Assembly: GCA_963724015.1 (NCBI GenBank)
Contig: CAVRTM010000014.1
Location: 372,001-436,000, forward strand
Reading direction: 5' to 3'
DNA: 64,000 bases
Source: CAVRTM01 sp963724015
Lineage (GTDB): Bacteria > Actinomycetota > Actinomycetes > Actinomycetales > Dermatophilaceae
Under the pieces are notes generated by a model. It did not search any database and had not been told where the DNA came from. It worked only from the letters and a program-made list of their open reading frames with translations. Of the stretch, positions 8,359-18,915 are shown one piece after another. Position numbers and translations under genes: made by a program. Position 1 is the first letter of the stretch. Each line of letters opens with the position of its first letter.

Positions 8359-10867
8359 ATGGCGGACAACGCGATGCGGCGGGCGCTGGCCCGGGCCCGG
8401 GACGGCAAGGCGCTGGACGGGACGGAGTCGCTGGTGCTGCTCGGTGCCCGCGGCGCCGACCTCGAGAGCCTGTGCGTGTCGGCGACCAGGGTGCGGGACG
8501 CCGCGATGGTGGCTGGTGGTCGTCCCGGCACCGTGACCTACTCGCGCAAGGTCTTCATCCCGCTGACCCGTCTGTGCCGTGACCGTTGCCACTACTGCAC
8601 CTTCGCCACGGTCCCGCACCGGGTGCCGGCGGCGTACCTGTCGCCGGACGAGGTGCTGGCGATCGCGCGCGAGGGTGCCGCGCAGGGGTGCAAGGAGGCG
8701 CTGTTCACCCTCGGTGACCGGCCCGAGGACCGCTGGCCGGCGGCGCGGGAGTGGCTGGACGCCCACGGGTACGACGACACGCTGGCGTACGTGCGGGCGA
8801 TGGCGATCCGGGTGCTCGAGGAGACCGGGCTGCTGCCGCACCTCAACCCCGGGGTCATGAGCTGGTCGGACCTGCAGCGGCTCAAGCCGGTCGCGCCGTC
8901 GCTGGGCATGATGCTCGAGACCACGTCGACGCGGCTGTTCACCGAGCCCGGTCAGGCCCACTTCGGCTCCCCGGACAAGGATCCGGCGGTGCGGCTGCGG
9001 GTGCTGGAGGATGCGGGCCGGGTGGGTGTGCCGTTCACCACCGGGATCCTGGTCGGCATCGGCGAGGATGCGCAGGAGCGGCTCGACAGCATCCTGGCGA
9101 TCCGCCGGGTCGCGCGCGAGTACGGCTCGGTGCAGGAGTGCATCGTCCAGAACTTCCGATCCAAGGACGACACGGCGATGCGCAGCACCCCCGACCTCGG
9201 CGAGGAGGAGTACCTCGCCACCATCGCGGTGACCCGGCTGCTGCTCGGCCCGTCGGTCTCGGTGCAGGCGCCGCCGAACTTGTCCGAACCCCAGTCGATC
9301 CCGCGGCTGCTGGCGGCGGGCGTGGACGACTGGGGCGGGGTCTCGCCCGTGACCCCGGACCACGTCAACCCCGAGCGTCCCTGGCCCGAGGTGGAGGACC
9401 TGCGCCGCTGGACGGCCGAGTCCGGGCTCTCGCTGACCGAACGGCTCACCGCCCACCCGCGGTTCGTCCTCGGTGCGCTCGAGCGCGACGAGGCGTGGAT
9501 CGACCCGCGGCTGCACCCGCACGTCCGCGCGCTGGTCGACCCGGCGACGGGACTGGCCCGGGAGGACGCCCGCGCGACCGGGTTGGGATGGCAGGAGCCC
9601 GACGGTGGCATGGCGGCGGCCGGGGCGGGCACCGGGCGCGTGGACCTGCACCGTGATGTGGACGAGGGCGGCCGCAGTGCCGACCGGCGCAGCGACTTCG
9701 ACGAGGTGTACGGCGACTGGCAGGAGGTCGCCTCACGGGTCGACGGACCTGTCGGTGCCACGGCTGGACACCGATGTCCGTGCGGCGCTGGGTCGCGCCC
9801 AGGACGACCCGGCGGGGCTGAGCGACGACGACTACCTGGCGCTGCTCACCGCCGACGGCGCCGACCTCGACGCGGTGGCCACGCTCGCCGACGAGCTGCG
9901 ACGGGACGTGGTCGGCGACGACGTCACGTACGTCGTGAACCGCAACATCAACTTCACCAACGTCTGTTACGTCGGCTGCCGGTTCTGCGCGTTCGCCCAG
10001 CGCAAGACCGACGCCGACGCCTACACGCTCTCCCTGGACGAGGTCGGCAAGCGGGCGGCGGAGGCGCAGGCGCTCGGCGCGACCGAGGTCTGCCTGCAGG
10101 GTGGGATCTCCCCGGACCTGAACGCCACGGCGTACGCGGACATCGTGCGGTCGGTGAAGGCAGCGGCGCCCGGCATGCACGTGCATGCGTTCTCTCCCAT
10201 GGAGATCGCGACCGCGTCGGCCAAGGCGGGCATGTCGGCGCGTGCGTGGCTCGAGGAGCTCAAGGAAGCCGGGCTGGACTCGATCCCCGGCACGGCGGCG
10301 GAGATCCTCGACGACGAGGTGCGCTGGGTCCTCACCAAGGGCAAGCTCCCTGCCGCCCAGTGGGTCGAGATCGTCGCCACCGCACACGAGCTCGGCATAC
10401 CGAGCAGCAGCACGATGATGTACGGCCACGTGGACCACCCGCGTCACTGGGTCGGGCACCTGCGCACCCTGGCGGCGCTGCAGGACCGCACCGGTGGGTT
10501 CACCGAGTTCGTGCCGCTGCCGTTCATCCACACCAACGCCCCGGTCTACCTCGCCGGGCTCGCCCGTCCGGGGCCGACGCTGCGGGACAACCGGGCCGTG
10601 CACGCCGTCGCCCGGCTGATGCTGCACGGACGGATCCACCACGTGCAGACCTCCTGGGTCAAGCTCGGCGTCGACGGCACGCGGGCGATGCTGCAGGGCG
10701 GCGCCAACGACGTCGGGGGCACGCTGATGGAGGAGACGATCAGCCGGATGGCCGGGTCCGCGCACGGGTCGGCCAAGACGGTCGCCGAGCTGACCGAGAT
10801 CGCCGGCGGCATCGGGCGGCCGGTCCGCCAGCGTACGACGACATACGGTCAGGCTCTGCCGGTCTGA
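8359..10867 (+). CDS. fbiC: FO synthase, fused CofG-CofH (one frame break)
   Basis: Makes the deazaflavin FO of coenzyme F420 from tyrosine and 5-amino-6-ribitylaminouracil, using two radical-SAM domains. The N-terminal CofG half has the cluster motif LCRDRCHYC at residues 72-80, ending CxYC as in this family. The C-terminal CofH half has FTNVCYVGCRFCAFAQRKTD near residue 535. Removing one G near 9746 joins the halves into 835 residues, the usual length of the actinobacterial fusion. It follows the riboflavin operon that makes its pyrimidine substrate, and a PPOX-family protein at 56563 may use the cofactor. Confidence 0.93.
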
Positions 10868-10959
10868 TTCCGCAGTGCCGTGTCAGACGCTCTCTGGTAC
10901 GACGAATTGGGCTGTCGGGGAATGGTTTTCGGTTGTGGATGGGCTTCCCCTGGCGTGTT

Positions 10960-10973
10960 CGAACAGGTGTACG
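10960..10973 (+). promoter_or_regulatory. Candidate LexA (SOS) box
   Basis: CGAACAGGTGTACG matches the Gram-positive/mycobacterial LexA operator CGAAC-N4-GTTCG with one mismatch (A for T). It ends immediately before the candidate ATG at 10974. Several 13E12-family genes in mycobacteria are known to carry such boxes and respond to DNA damage, which supports the reading. Confidence 0.5.
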
Positions 10974-12889
10974 ATGGGTGTCATGGTGGGGACCGGGGAT
11001 GGGGAGCAGGTCGATGGATCGGAGCGGCTCGAGGGGGAGCGGCTGGAGGCGGAGCTGGCGGTGGTGTGTGGTGCGCTGAACCAGGTGTCGGCGCGGTTGG
11101 TGGTCGTTGACGGCGCGGGCGATCGAGTCCGAGGGGTGGGCGGGGGCGGGGATCCGGTCGGTGGAGCACTGGTTGGTGCTGCGGGCGGGGCTGTCGCCGG
11201 GGCGGGCGCGTCAGGTGGTGGTGATGGCCCGTCGGGTGGGGGTGTTGCCGGTGGTGATGGGCCAGTTCGCGGCGGGCCGGCTCTCGGTGGACCAGGTGGC
11301 GGTGGTGGCCCGGCACGCGCCCTCGCAGGTGGAGGCCTCGGTGGCCGAGCTGGCGGTGTCGGCGAGTGTGCCGCAGCTGGGGCGGGTGCTGTCGCGGTAT
11401 GCCTTCGATCCGCCGACCGGGGACGACCCCGACCCCGTGTCCGGGGCTGAGCCGGACGCCGACGCTGAGCGCCGACCTGGTTCCCGGGGCGGTGCCGGTG
11501 GAGCCGGCGTTGGAGGAGGTGGGTCGGGCGGGGGAGCGGGCGGAGCTGTCGATGGGCACCCGGGAGGGTGGCCGGTTCGAGCTGCGGTTCTCCGCGCCGG
11601 CCGATGTCGGGGCGCTGGTCGAGGCGGCGGTGTCCGAGGCCCGCGACGCGCTGTTCGCGGCGGGGACCCGGAGGTGACGTGGGCCGATGCGTTGGTGGAG
11701 GTCTGTACCCGGTCGTTGGGGTCGGTGAGTCGCCCGGAGCCGGCAGGAGTCGTTTCGGGTGTATGTGCATCTGGATGTCGAGGGTGGCTGGTTGACCGGG
11801 CGGCCGCGGTTGCCGGGGCATCTGGTGGCCAAGCTGACCTGTGCGGGGACGGTGCAGCCGGTGTGGCAGCAGGGCGGGGTGCCGGTCAGTGTCGGGCGGG
11901 CGTTGCGGATCGTGCCGGAGCGGACCCGCCGGTTGGTGTTGGACCGCGACCGCGGGTGCCGTTTTCGAAGGCGACGTACACGAACCCGACCCAGGTCGGC
12001 ACGTAGGTGATGTCGGCGACCCACCGGGTGTGTGGGGCGGGCGCTCGGTGAGGTCCATCAGGTGGTCCACTGGGCCGAGCGTCCTTGCCGGGGATGGTCG
12101 TGCGGGGCCGTTTGTGGTCCCCGGCGGTCGCCCCGCGCAGCCCCAACGCGCGCATCCGCCGCTCCACGGTGCACCGCGGCACCGGGTCGTACCGCCCTGC
12201 ACCGAGGTTGCCGTGTTCGTCAGGGCGCTGCTGACGGTTCAGCGCCTTCCACATCTTCCGGACCCCGTACACCCGGTAGTTGTCCTCGAAGAGCGCCGTG
12301 ATCCGCTCATCGAGCGCGGCATCAGCGACCGCGCGCCTCGACGGCGGACGGGCATGATGCGCGTAGTAGGTGCTCGGGGCGATCTTCGCGCCGGCCTGGG
12401 TCAGGACGGTGCGCGGGGGCCGGACGGACCTGGCGAACCTGGCCGGGTTGTGCCCGTTCCATCACGACGCCCACCACCGGGGTGAGTTCTCGATCGGCGG
12501 GGATGCGAACACGTGCGGCGGGTTGGTGTTCCTGGCCCGGGGCGGGTTCCCGATCGGGCCGGGCCCGATCTACGCACCGACACCGCTTCCGGACCGGGCG
12601 GCCGCCACGCAGGGGCTCGAGGCCGGGGTCGGCGGGGCAGGTGTGGACGATCGGTGTCTCGACCGAGCGCCCGGACGGTCTGGACCCGGCCAACGAGCTG
12701 AACAACCTCGAGGACCTCGGCTACCCCGACGAAGGCGACGACCCCGATGAGGGCGTCGAGCCCGAGCCGGACGAACCGGCCGGGCTGTGGCCCGGAGTCG
12801 GACCGCCGGTGGCCTACCAGGGCGCGACCGGGGAGAAGCTGCACAGCAAGTGGGTCACCTTCCACGAAGGCCAACCCCTGTCGATGTGA
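10974..12889 (+). pseudogene. Broken 13E12/DUF222 HNH endonuclease gene
   Basis: Pieces of one DUF222/13E12-repeat protein lie in order but in changing frames. They are: the N-terminus ELAVVCGALNQVSARLVVVD; RSVEHWLVLRAGLSPGRARQ with QVAVVARHAP; SMGTREGGRFELRFSAPADV; TWADALVEVCTRSLGSV; and YVHLDVEGGWLTGRPRLPG leading to RRLVLDRDRGCRF. The HNH site is then interrupted at about 11965 by an IS3-family fragment and resumes after 12410 with GGRTDLANLAGLCPFHHDAHH and GLVFLARGG. At least four further frame changes occur. Unlike neighbouring genes, the break in the catalytic motif is a real insertion, so the gene is dead as assembled. Start 10974 or 10983. Confidence 0.8.
11965..12410 (-). mobile_element. 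IS3-family transposase (OrfB) fragment
   Basis: Read on the minus strand from 12410 downwards, the sequence gives VLTQAGAKIAPSTYYA, DERITALFEDNYRVYGVRKM, MRALGLRG, TTIPGKDAR and TRWVADITYVPTWVGFVYVA. These are the HTH_21 segment and the beginning of the rve (DDE) domain of IS3-type OrfB. The product stops just after the first catalytic aspartate region, so both ends are missing. No terminal inverted repeats or target duplication were recognised. The fragment sits precisely within the HNH motif of the plus-strand gene. Confidence 0.8.
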
Positions 12890-13059
12890 CGCGTGCGGCC
12901 GGCAACGCGCGGGGAAGGCGGCTTGCTCGAGCCTGCGCTTGGTCGGAGGGTCCTCGTGGCGTACCGGCGGCTTGGCAGCCAACGACCGCCGGACCGCGTC
13001 AGCTCATGGCGGGGACGCGTGGACAGGACGGCCGATGCGGCACCGTAACCTTGACTCCC

Positions 13060-13323
13060 GTGAAGACCTTCGACCAGCTGTTCGCCGAGCTCACCGACAA
13101 GGCGGCGACCCGCCCCGCGGGCTCTGGCACCGTGGCCGAGCTGGACGCCGGCGTCCATGCGATCGGCAAGAAGATCGTCGAGGAGGCGGCCGAGGTCTGG
13201 ATGGCGGCCGAGCACGAGGGACAGGCGCGCACGGCAGAGGAGATCAGCCAGCTGCTCTACCACCTGCAGGTGCTGATGCTCGCCTCCGACATCTCGTTGG
13301 ACGACGTCTACGCCCACCTCTGA
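13060..13323 (+). CDS. hisE: Phosphoribosyl-ATP pyrophosphohydrolase
   Basis: Second step of histidine synthesis. The 87-residue protein has the all-alpha MazG-like fold motif KKIVEEAAEVWMAAEHEG, with metal-binding glutamates, then EEISQLLYHLQVLMLA and the typical ending DDVYAHL. TAACCT at 13046-13051 lies eight bases before the GTG, suggesting a leaderless start. hisG follows after 25 bases. Confidence 0.93.
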   Translation: MKTFDQLFAELTDKAATRPAGSGTVAELDAGVHAIGKKIVEEAAEVWMAAEHEGQARTAEEISQLLYHLQVLMLASDISLDDVYAHL

Positions 13324-13348
13324 CCGCCGTTCTCCCCGAAGGAATCCC

Positions 13349-14194
13349 ATGCTTCGCATCGCCGTGCCCAACAAGGGCTCCCTCGCCGAACCAGCCGCGG
13401 ACATGCTCCGTGAAGCCGGTTACCGCGGCCGCCGGGACAGCAAGGAGCTGATCCTGGCCGACGTCGACAACGACGTCGAGTTCTTCTTCTTGCGCCCGCG
13501 GGACATCGCGGTCTACGTCGGTTCGGGCACCCTCGACCTCGGCATCACGGGCCGGGACCTGCTGCTCGACTCGGGCAGCCGGGCCGGCGAGGTCATGCAG
13601 CTGGGCTTTGCCCGCTCGACGTTCCGCTTCGCCGCCCGCCCGGGCGTCGCCGACTCGGTCAAGGACGTCGACGGCCTGCGCGTTGCCACCAGCTACGCCG
13701 GACTGGTCGAGGCGCACCTGACCGAACAGGGCATCAGCGGTGACGTGGTCCGCCTCGACGGCGCCGTCGAGACCGCGATCACCCTGGGTGTCGCGGACGT
13801 CATCGCCGATGTGGTCGAGACCGGCACCACGTTGCGCAACCAGGGCCTGGAGGTCTTCGGTGAGCCGATCCTGCGCAGCGAGGCCGTCCTGATCGGCCGC
13901 GAGGACAGCACCAACCAGGCGGCCATCGACGTCCTGGTCCGCCGGCTGCAGGGAGTTCTGACCGCACGCAGCTACGTGATGATGGACTACGACGTCCGCG
14001 TCGAGCTGGTCGAGCGGGCCTGCGCCCTGACTCCCGGTCTGGAGTCGCCGACCGTGTCCCCGCTGCACGACAAGGGCTACGTCGCCGTGCGGGCCATGGT
14101 CCCCCGCGCGCGCACCAACCAGGTGATGGACGAGCTGTACGAGCTCGGCGCGCGAGCCATCCTGGTCACCGACATCGCCGCCTGCCGGCTCTGA
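13349..14194 (+). CDS. hisG: ATP phosphoribosyltransferase, long form
   Basis: First, feedback-controlled enzyme of histidine synthesis. The 281-residue length, with a C-terminal ACT-like regulatory domain, marks the long form that needs no HisZ. Visible features are MLRIAVPNKGSLAEPA, DLGITGRDLL, DVIADVVETGTTLRNQGLEV and a C-terminal domain ending RAILVTDIAACRL. GAAGGAAT precedes the ATG. No frame break. The stop overlaps the start of the PH-domain gene, as in many actinobacterial genomes. Confidence 0.95.
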   Translation: MLRIAVPNKGSLAEPAADMLREAGYRGRRDSKELILADVDNDVEFFFLRPRDIAVYVGSGTLDLGITGRDLLLDSGSRAGEVMQLGFARSTFRFAARPGVADSVKDVDGLRVATSYAGLVEAHLTEQGISGDVVRLDGAVETAITLGVADVIADVVETGTTLRNQGLEVFGEPILRSEAVLIGREDSTNQAAIDVLVRRLQGVLTARSYVMMDYDVRVELVERACALTPGLESPTVSPLHDKGYVAVRAMVPRARTNQVMDELYELGARAILVTDIAACRL

Positions 14195-14689
14195 TGGCCC
14201 CCGCGCAGCAGCCGCCGACAACGCCGTTCAACGACCCGTATGCCGTGTTCCGGCCACGGCGGGGACGCAAGGTCTCGCTCGAGTGTGGCCGCTGCTGCCC
14301 TGGTGATCTTCACGGTCGGCGCGATCTCGTTGCCGCAGGGAGATCCCTTGTTCGGGGGCTGGAGCCTCATCGACCGCCTGGCGCTCGAGCTCATCGGGGT
14401 CGCCGTCGCCGCGGTGATGTGGCGCTTCGCCTCCATCCGCGCCGTGCCGAGCCGCGAGGGAATCGTCGTCCGCAACCTCTTCACCACGCGGCGCCTGTCC
14501 TGGGCTCAGATCATCCGGGTGCAGTTCGGCGGGGGCGCTCCCTGGGTCACCCTCGACCTCGACGACACCGACACCGTTGCGGTCATGGCGATCCAGAGGG
14601 CCGACGGCACGATCAGCCGCACCGAGGCCGGCCGGCTGTCCGCCCTCGTGCAGGTCCACGGAGAGCGGCCGGAGCCCCACCGGTCCTGA
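14194..14689 (+). CDS. PH-domain (bPH2-like) membrane protein, one frame break
   Basis: A 164-residue protein after removing one G near 14281. The N-terminal cytosolic stretch NDPYAVFRPRRGRKVSL is followed by two hydrophobic segments (AAAALVIFTVGAISLP and LIGVAVAAVMWRF). A short PH-like beta domain follows with AVPSREGIVVRNLFTTRRL, SWAQIIRVQFGGGAPWVTLDL. Such proteins regularly follow hisG in actinobacteria. The function is not known to me. It overlaps hisG by one base. Confidence 0.75.
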
Positions 14690-14798
14690 TCCGGCTCACG
14701 CCCAGCGCGCGGCGGGTGTGCCGGCGCACGTCGCCGGAGGGATCCGGGCGCCCGGTGCGCCTGGAGGGGTGAGCGGTGTGCGTCGTGAGTGACAGGGG

Positions 14799-16018
14799 TC
14801 AGGGCGTCTGCGGCAGCGTGCGCCGGAACCGCGTCACCAGCAGGGTCTGCACCACGGCGAGACCGAGCAGCACGGCCCACACCGGGCGGAAGCCGCCGGT
14901 CGCGTCGCGCACGGCGCCCATGGTCGTGGGGCCCCACGCGGCCACGGTGTAGCTGACGAACAGCACCATCGCCGCGAGCCGTCCGCTGCCCTGCGGCGTG
15001 CGGGAGTAGTCGATCAGCAGCACCATGCCGAGGGAGAACGCCGGCCCCTGGCCCATCCCCAGCAGCGCCACCCAGAGCCACGGCGCCGCGCCGGGGGCGA
15101 CGGCCAGGCCGAGCAGCCCGGTCGCGCCGAACACCGACGCCGACAGCAGCAGGACCCGCCGGTCGTGGATCCGGTCGGCGAGGAGCGGGCCGAGCAGCCC
15201 CGAGCACACCTGGACCCCGCTGAAGACGGACAGCAGGTAACCGGTGGTGGTCGCGTCCCAGCCGCGGTCCTGGAAGGACGGTGCCACCCACGCCAGGCAC
15301 GAGTAGAACAGCCACGACTGCAGGGCCATGAACGCTGCCACGAGCCACGCGGTGCGGTGCCGCCAGGGCAGGCCGTGTCCGGAGTCGACCTCCGGGTTGG
15401 CCGCGCGGTGCCGGGCCGACCCCCGGTGACCGGAGCCCAGGCGAGCGCCCCGACGGCGGCGAGCAGGCTCCACGACGCGAGCGATCCCTGCCAGGACCCC
15501 AGCCGGTCGGCCAGGGGCACCGACAGGGCGGACGACACGGCGGCCCCGCCCATCATCGCCAGCATGTAGAGGCCGGTGACCAGGCCGGTCCGGTGCGGCG
15601 GGAACAGCGCCTTGACCAGGCCCGGCAGGAGCGTGCCGCCGATGGCGATGCCGACGCCCGCGAGGAAGGTCCCGGCGTACAGCACCCAGGTGGTGCCACC
15701 CCAGAGCCGGCTGCCGACACCCACGAGGACGATGAGTACGGCGAGCTGCACGCCGGTCGCGGCGCCGTGACGGCGGGCCAGCCGCTGAGCCGCAGGGGCG
15801 AACAGCCCCATGCAGAGGACCGGGAGGGTGGTCAGGGCGCCCATCGCGGCGTTGCTGAGGTGCAGGTCGGCGACGATGGTGTCGCGCAGCGGCGGCAGGC
15901 TGGACATCGCGACGCGCAGGTTGGCGGTGACGGCGAGGAGCGCCAGGGCAAGCAGGGGCACCGGCGGCAGCCCGGTGGCTGGGGCGTGGGTGCGCAACGG
16001 GGCTGGGGCAGTGGTCAT
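14799..16018 (-). CDS. MFS transporter, CynX/NimT-like (one frame break)
   Basis: A 12-helix major facilitator of about 406 residues. It starts with a short basic tail and ALALLAVTANLRVAMSSLPP, which is typical of the CynX/NimT group, where the first helix carries an N-L-R motif. The second half begins with HRTAWLVAAFMALQSWLFYS. One base appears lost in the run of C near 15421, which splits the frame between the halves. Substrate unknown; relatives export cyanate, nitroimidazoles or other small compounds. An alternative ATG lies at 16036. Confidence 0.8.
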
Positions 16019-16204
16019 CGTCGCCAAGTCTGGCACCCGCGCCCGAGCCGCGGCCGAACCCGCACCGGTCCCCGGCGCGCGGGCACGGCAGCGGACGCGG
16101 CCTACGGAGCAGCGTCGGTCGTCCAGGGTCGACGACCCGGCGCTCGTCGTCCTCGAGGGTCGGCGAACCGGCGTCGTGGTCGTCCACGGTCGAGGAACCG
16201 GCCG

Positions 16205-17348
16205 TCAGTGGTCGTCCAGGGCCGCGGAGGCCGGAACGCGCGCCCGCGCCTCGTCGTACGTCAGTCCGGTCAGCATGAGCAGGTCGACGACCGTCGAGCG
16301 CACCTGGGCGCGCATCACCTCGGCCGAGAGCACAGGATGCGGCGCCGGCGGTCCGGGCGCTGTCGCGCCCGATCGCGGCCAGCGGGTCGCGGGCGCCCAC
16401 CGGGAGCCGCCGCTCCTTGAGCTCGGCGGCGATCTCGTCGGTGACGTCGGCCAGGTCGGAGATCAGCGTGACGTACGAGGGCGGCACCGGCTCCTCGCTC
16501 CAGATGGCCACGCTGGCCCGCCGGACCAGGACCCGGATGTTGCGGATCGCCCGGTCCAGCGGCTCGAGCAGGTCGGCGATGGCCTGCACGCCGGGCAGGT
16601 GCCGGCGGCGGAACGGTGACAGCCGCACGACCGCCACCCCCTCGGCGGACAGTGACCGCAGCACGTCCAGGCCGCGCTCGGAGTCCCGCGCCCGCTGCAG
16701 CGTGTCCCGGGCCAGCACGTCGTCGCGCAGCTCCAGCGCCCGGGCGGTGTCGTGCAGGACGGCGGCGATGTCGGCGACCACGGTCGCCGCCTGCGCACGC
16801 GGCTTGCGCAGGGGAGAGGCCGGGACGACGGTCGCCGCCACCAGGGCGACGGCGCCGCCGACGACGGCATCGAGCCAGCGCCCGAGCGCGGCGCCGGGCT
16901 GGGCGACCAGCGTCGTGATGATCACGGCCTGCACCCCGGACTGGGTGGTCATCAGGACCCCGGCCCCGAGCAGCGCCGCGATGCTCATCGACGCCATCGC
17001 CACGACGGCCACCTGCCAGACCCCGGAGCCGAACAGCTGCACGAACAGGTCCCCGATGAACACGCCGATGGCCACGCCGATCACGACCTCGGTCACCCGG
17101 CGCAGCCGCTGCCCGAACGACAGCCCGAGGGCCACGATCGCCGCGACCGGGGCGAAGAACGGCTGCGGGTGCCCCAGGAGGTTCTTCGCGATCCACCAGG
17201 CGATCGCGCCGGCGAGGGCGCACTGCACGATGAGGAAGCTGCGCTGCCGCAGCCGGTCCAGGCGCTCCCGGGCCGACCTGCGTGACCGCCGGGCCGCGCG
17301 CGGGCCGAGTGACGCGCTGCGGCTGCGCCAGTGGTCGAGGGACGTCAT
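16205..17348 (-). CDS. FUSC / aromatic-acid-exporter-family membrane protein (one frame break)
   Basis: A basic N-terminus with SLGPRAARRSRRSARERLDR is followed by about six hydrophobic segments, including FFAPVAAIVALGLSFGQRLRR, a FUSC-family signature region. A cytosolic helical domain follows. Removing one base near 16350 restores the C-terminus, which continues to PASAALDDH and gives 380 residues. Relatives are putative efflux pores, but the substrate is not predictable. It is read in the same direction as the MFS gene 186 bases away, so the two may be co-expressed. Confidence 0.75.
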
Positions 17349-17448
17349 CGGTCAGCCGGGCCCGGGAGCACCCGGGGGGCCGTTGCCTGAGCCATGCGGC
17401 CATTCTGCCCATAGCGGGCGCGGGGGCGCGCGCTCGTCCACCGCGCCC

Positions 17449-18058
17449 TCATGGGTGCCGGTCCCCGGCGCGGGGCGGATCCGGGCCGTCCCGCCGGCCG
17501 CGGGTGTCCACGACCAGGTCGGCGCGCTCACGGGTCCGGTCGGCGCGGAACAGGGCACGCTCGGAGGCCGCCCAGCGCTCCCAGTTCGGCCGGTACGTCT
17601 CCCCGTCGCGGGCGATCGCGCGCACGTACCGCACCTCGGTGGGCGCATCGACCCAGATCAGGGCCGAGACGTAGGCGAAGCCGGGCCAGGCGCCCGCGCC
17701 GCAGCCCTCCACCAGCAGCAGCGGGGCGGGGCGGCACCTCGTGCTCCTCGGCGAACGCGCCCGCGTCCCAGTCGAAGCGCTGGTACGCCGCCCGCTCGCC
17801 GCGCGCGAGCGGTGCCAGGACCCGGTCATGCAGGATCGCCGGCGTGAGCGGCAGGCCGTCCCACCCGGGGTAGAGCGCGTCCAGGTGGAGCACCGGCGGA
17901 CGGTCCAGGTGCCGGCGCAGGGCCCGGGTCAGGGTGGTCTTCCCTGCGCCGCTGGGACCGTCCACCGCGACGACCACCGTGTCGCCACAGCGAGGTTCGG
18001 CCGCCGAGATGAGCGCCAGGCACCGGGCCACGGCGTCGAGGTCCGGGCCGGTGGTCAT
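17449..18058 (-). CDS. Uridine kinase-like P-loop NTPase (one frame break)
   Basis: The Walker A motif VDGPSGAGKTTLTRAL lies near residues 29-44. Next come HLDALYPGWDGL, typical of the nucleoside kinase family, then a lid region RPNWERWAASE and a closing VVDTRG. One extra base near 17729 splits the frame within PPAPLLLVEGCG; correction gives about 202 residues. It could phosphorylate a nucleoside or another small alcohol. It is divergent from hisF, with about 50 bases between them. Confidence 0.75.
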
Positions 18059-18109
18059 CCCCCGACCGTAGCGACGGGCGGCCGCCGCCGCGTCGTTAGG
18101 CTTGGCCGC

Positions 18110-18883
18110 GTGAGTGTCGCCATTCGTGTCATCCCCTGCCTGGACGTCGACGCGGGCCGCGTCGTCAAGGGCGTCAACTTCGAGAACCTGCGCGACGCCG
18201 GCGACCCGGTGGAGCTCGCCCACCGGTACGACGCCCAGGGCGCCGACGAGCTGACGTTCCTGGACGTCACGGCAAGCAGCGGCGACCGCGACACGACGTA
18301 CGACGTGGTGAGCCGCACCGCGGAGGAGGTCTTCATCCCGCTCACGGTGGGCGGGGGCGTGCGCTCGGTGGAGCACGTCGACCGGCTGCTGCGCGCGGGC
18401 GCCGACAAGGTGGGGGTCAACACGGCGGCGATCGCCCGGCCCGCGCTGATCGCGGAGGTCGCGGACCGGTTCGGCTCGCAGGTGCTGGTCCTGTCCGCGG
18501 ACGTGCGCCGCCGGCGGACCGACTCCGGCGGGCTCGCCGACGACTTCGAGGTGACCACCCACGGAGGTCGGCGCGGGACCGGCATCGACGCGGTCGAGTG
18601 GTGCGCCCGCGCCGCCGAGCTGGGTGCGGGGGAGATCCTGCTGAACTCCATGGACGCGGACGGCACACGGGACGGGTTCGACCTGCCGCTGATCGAGCGG
18701 GTCCGTCGCGAGGTGGGCGTGCCGCTGATCGCCAGCGGCGGCGCGGGCGCGCTGAAGGACTTCGCGCCGGCGGTCGACGCGGGTGCCGACGCGGTGCTGG
18801 CGGCCAGCGTCTTCCACTTCGGTGAGCTGACGATCGCGGAGGTCAAGGGCGCGCTGCGGGCGCAGGGCCACCCGGTCCGCTGA
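18110..18883 (+). CDS. hisF: Imidazole glycerol phosphate synthase, cyclase subunit
   Basis: Cyclises the HisH-activated intermediate to imidazole glycerol phosphate and AICAR. The 257-residue TIM barrel shows VIPCLDVDAGRVVKGVNF with the catalytic Asp, FLDVTAS, VGGGVRSVEHV, the second catalytic Asp in VLSADVRRRR, GEILLNSMDADGTRDGFD and ASGGAGALKDF. TAGGCT at 18097-18102 is 7 bases before the GTG, suggesting a leaderless start. hisH and hisA are not in the window. Confidence 0.95.
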   Translation: MSVAIRVIPCLDVDAGRVVKGVNFENLRDAGDPVELAHRYDAQGADELTFLDVTASSGDRDTTYDVVSRTAEEVFIPLTVGGGVRSVEHVDRLLRAGADKVGVNTAAIARPALIAEVADRFGSQVLVLSADVRRRRTDSGGLADDFEVTTHGGRRGTGIDAVEWCARAAELGAGEILLNSMDADGTRDGFDLPLIERVRREVGVPLIASGGAGALKDFAPAVDAGADAVLAASVFHFGELTIAEVKGALRAQGHPVR

Positions 18884-18915
18884 GCGCGGTGCGCGTCGAC
18901 GGGGCGCGTCAGCGG

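Noticed and set aside
9446..10765. Minus-strand open frame opposite fbiC
   Set aside because: The plus strand carries complete CofH motifs; the antisense product shows none.
12032..12301. Plus-strand frame reading EVHQVVHWAE within the IS fragment, resembling the HNH motif
   Set aside because: The antisense reading matches IS3 OrfB over the whole stretch, so the short resemblance is probably chance. It is the one point that could instead mean a retained HNH segment.
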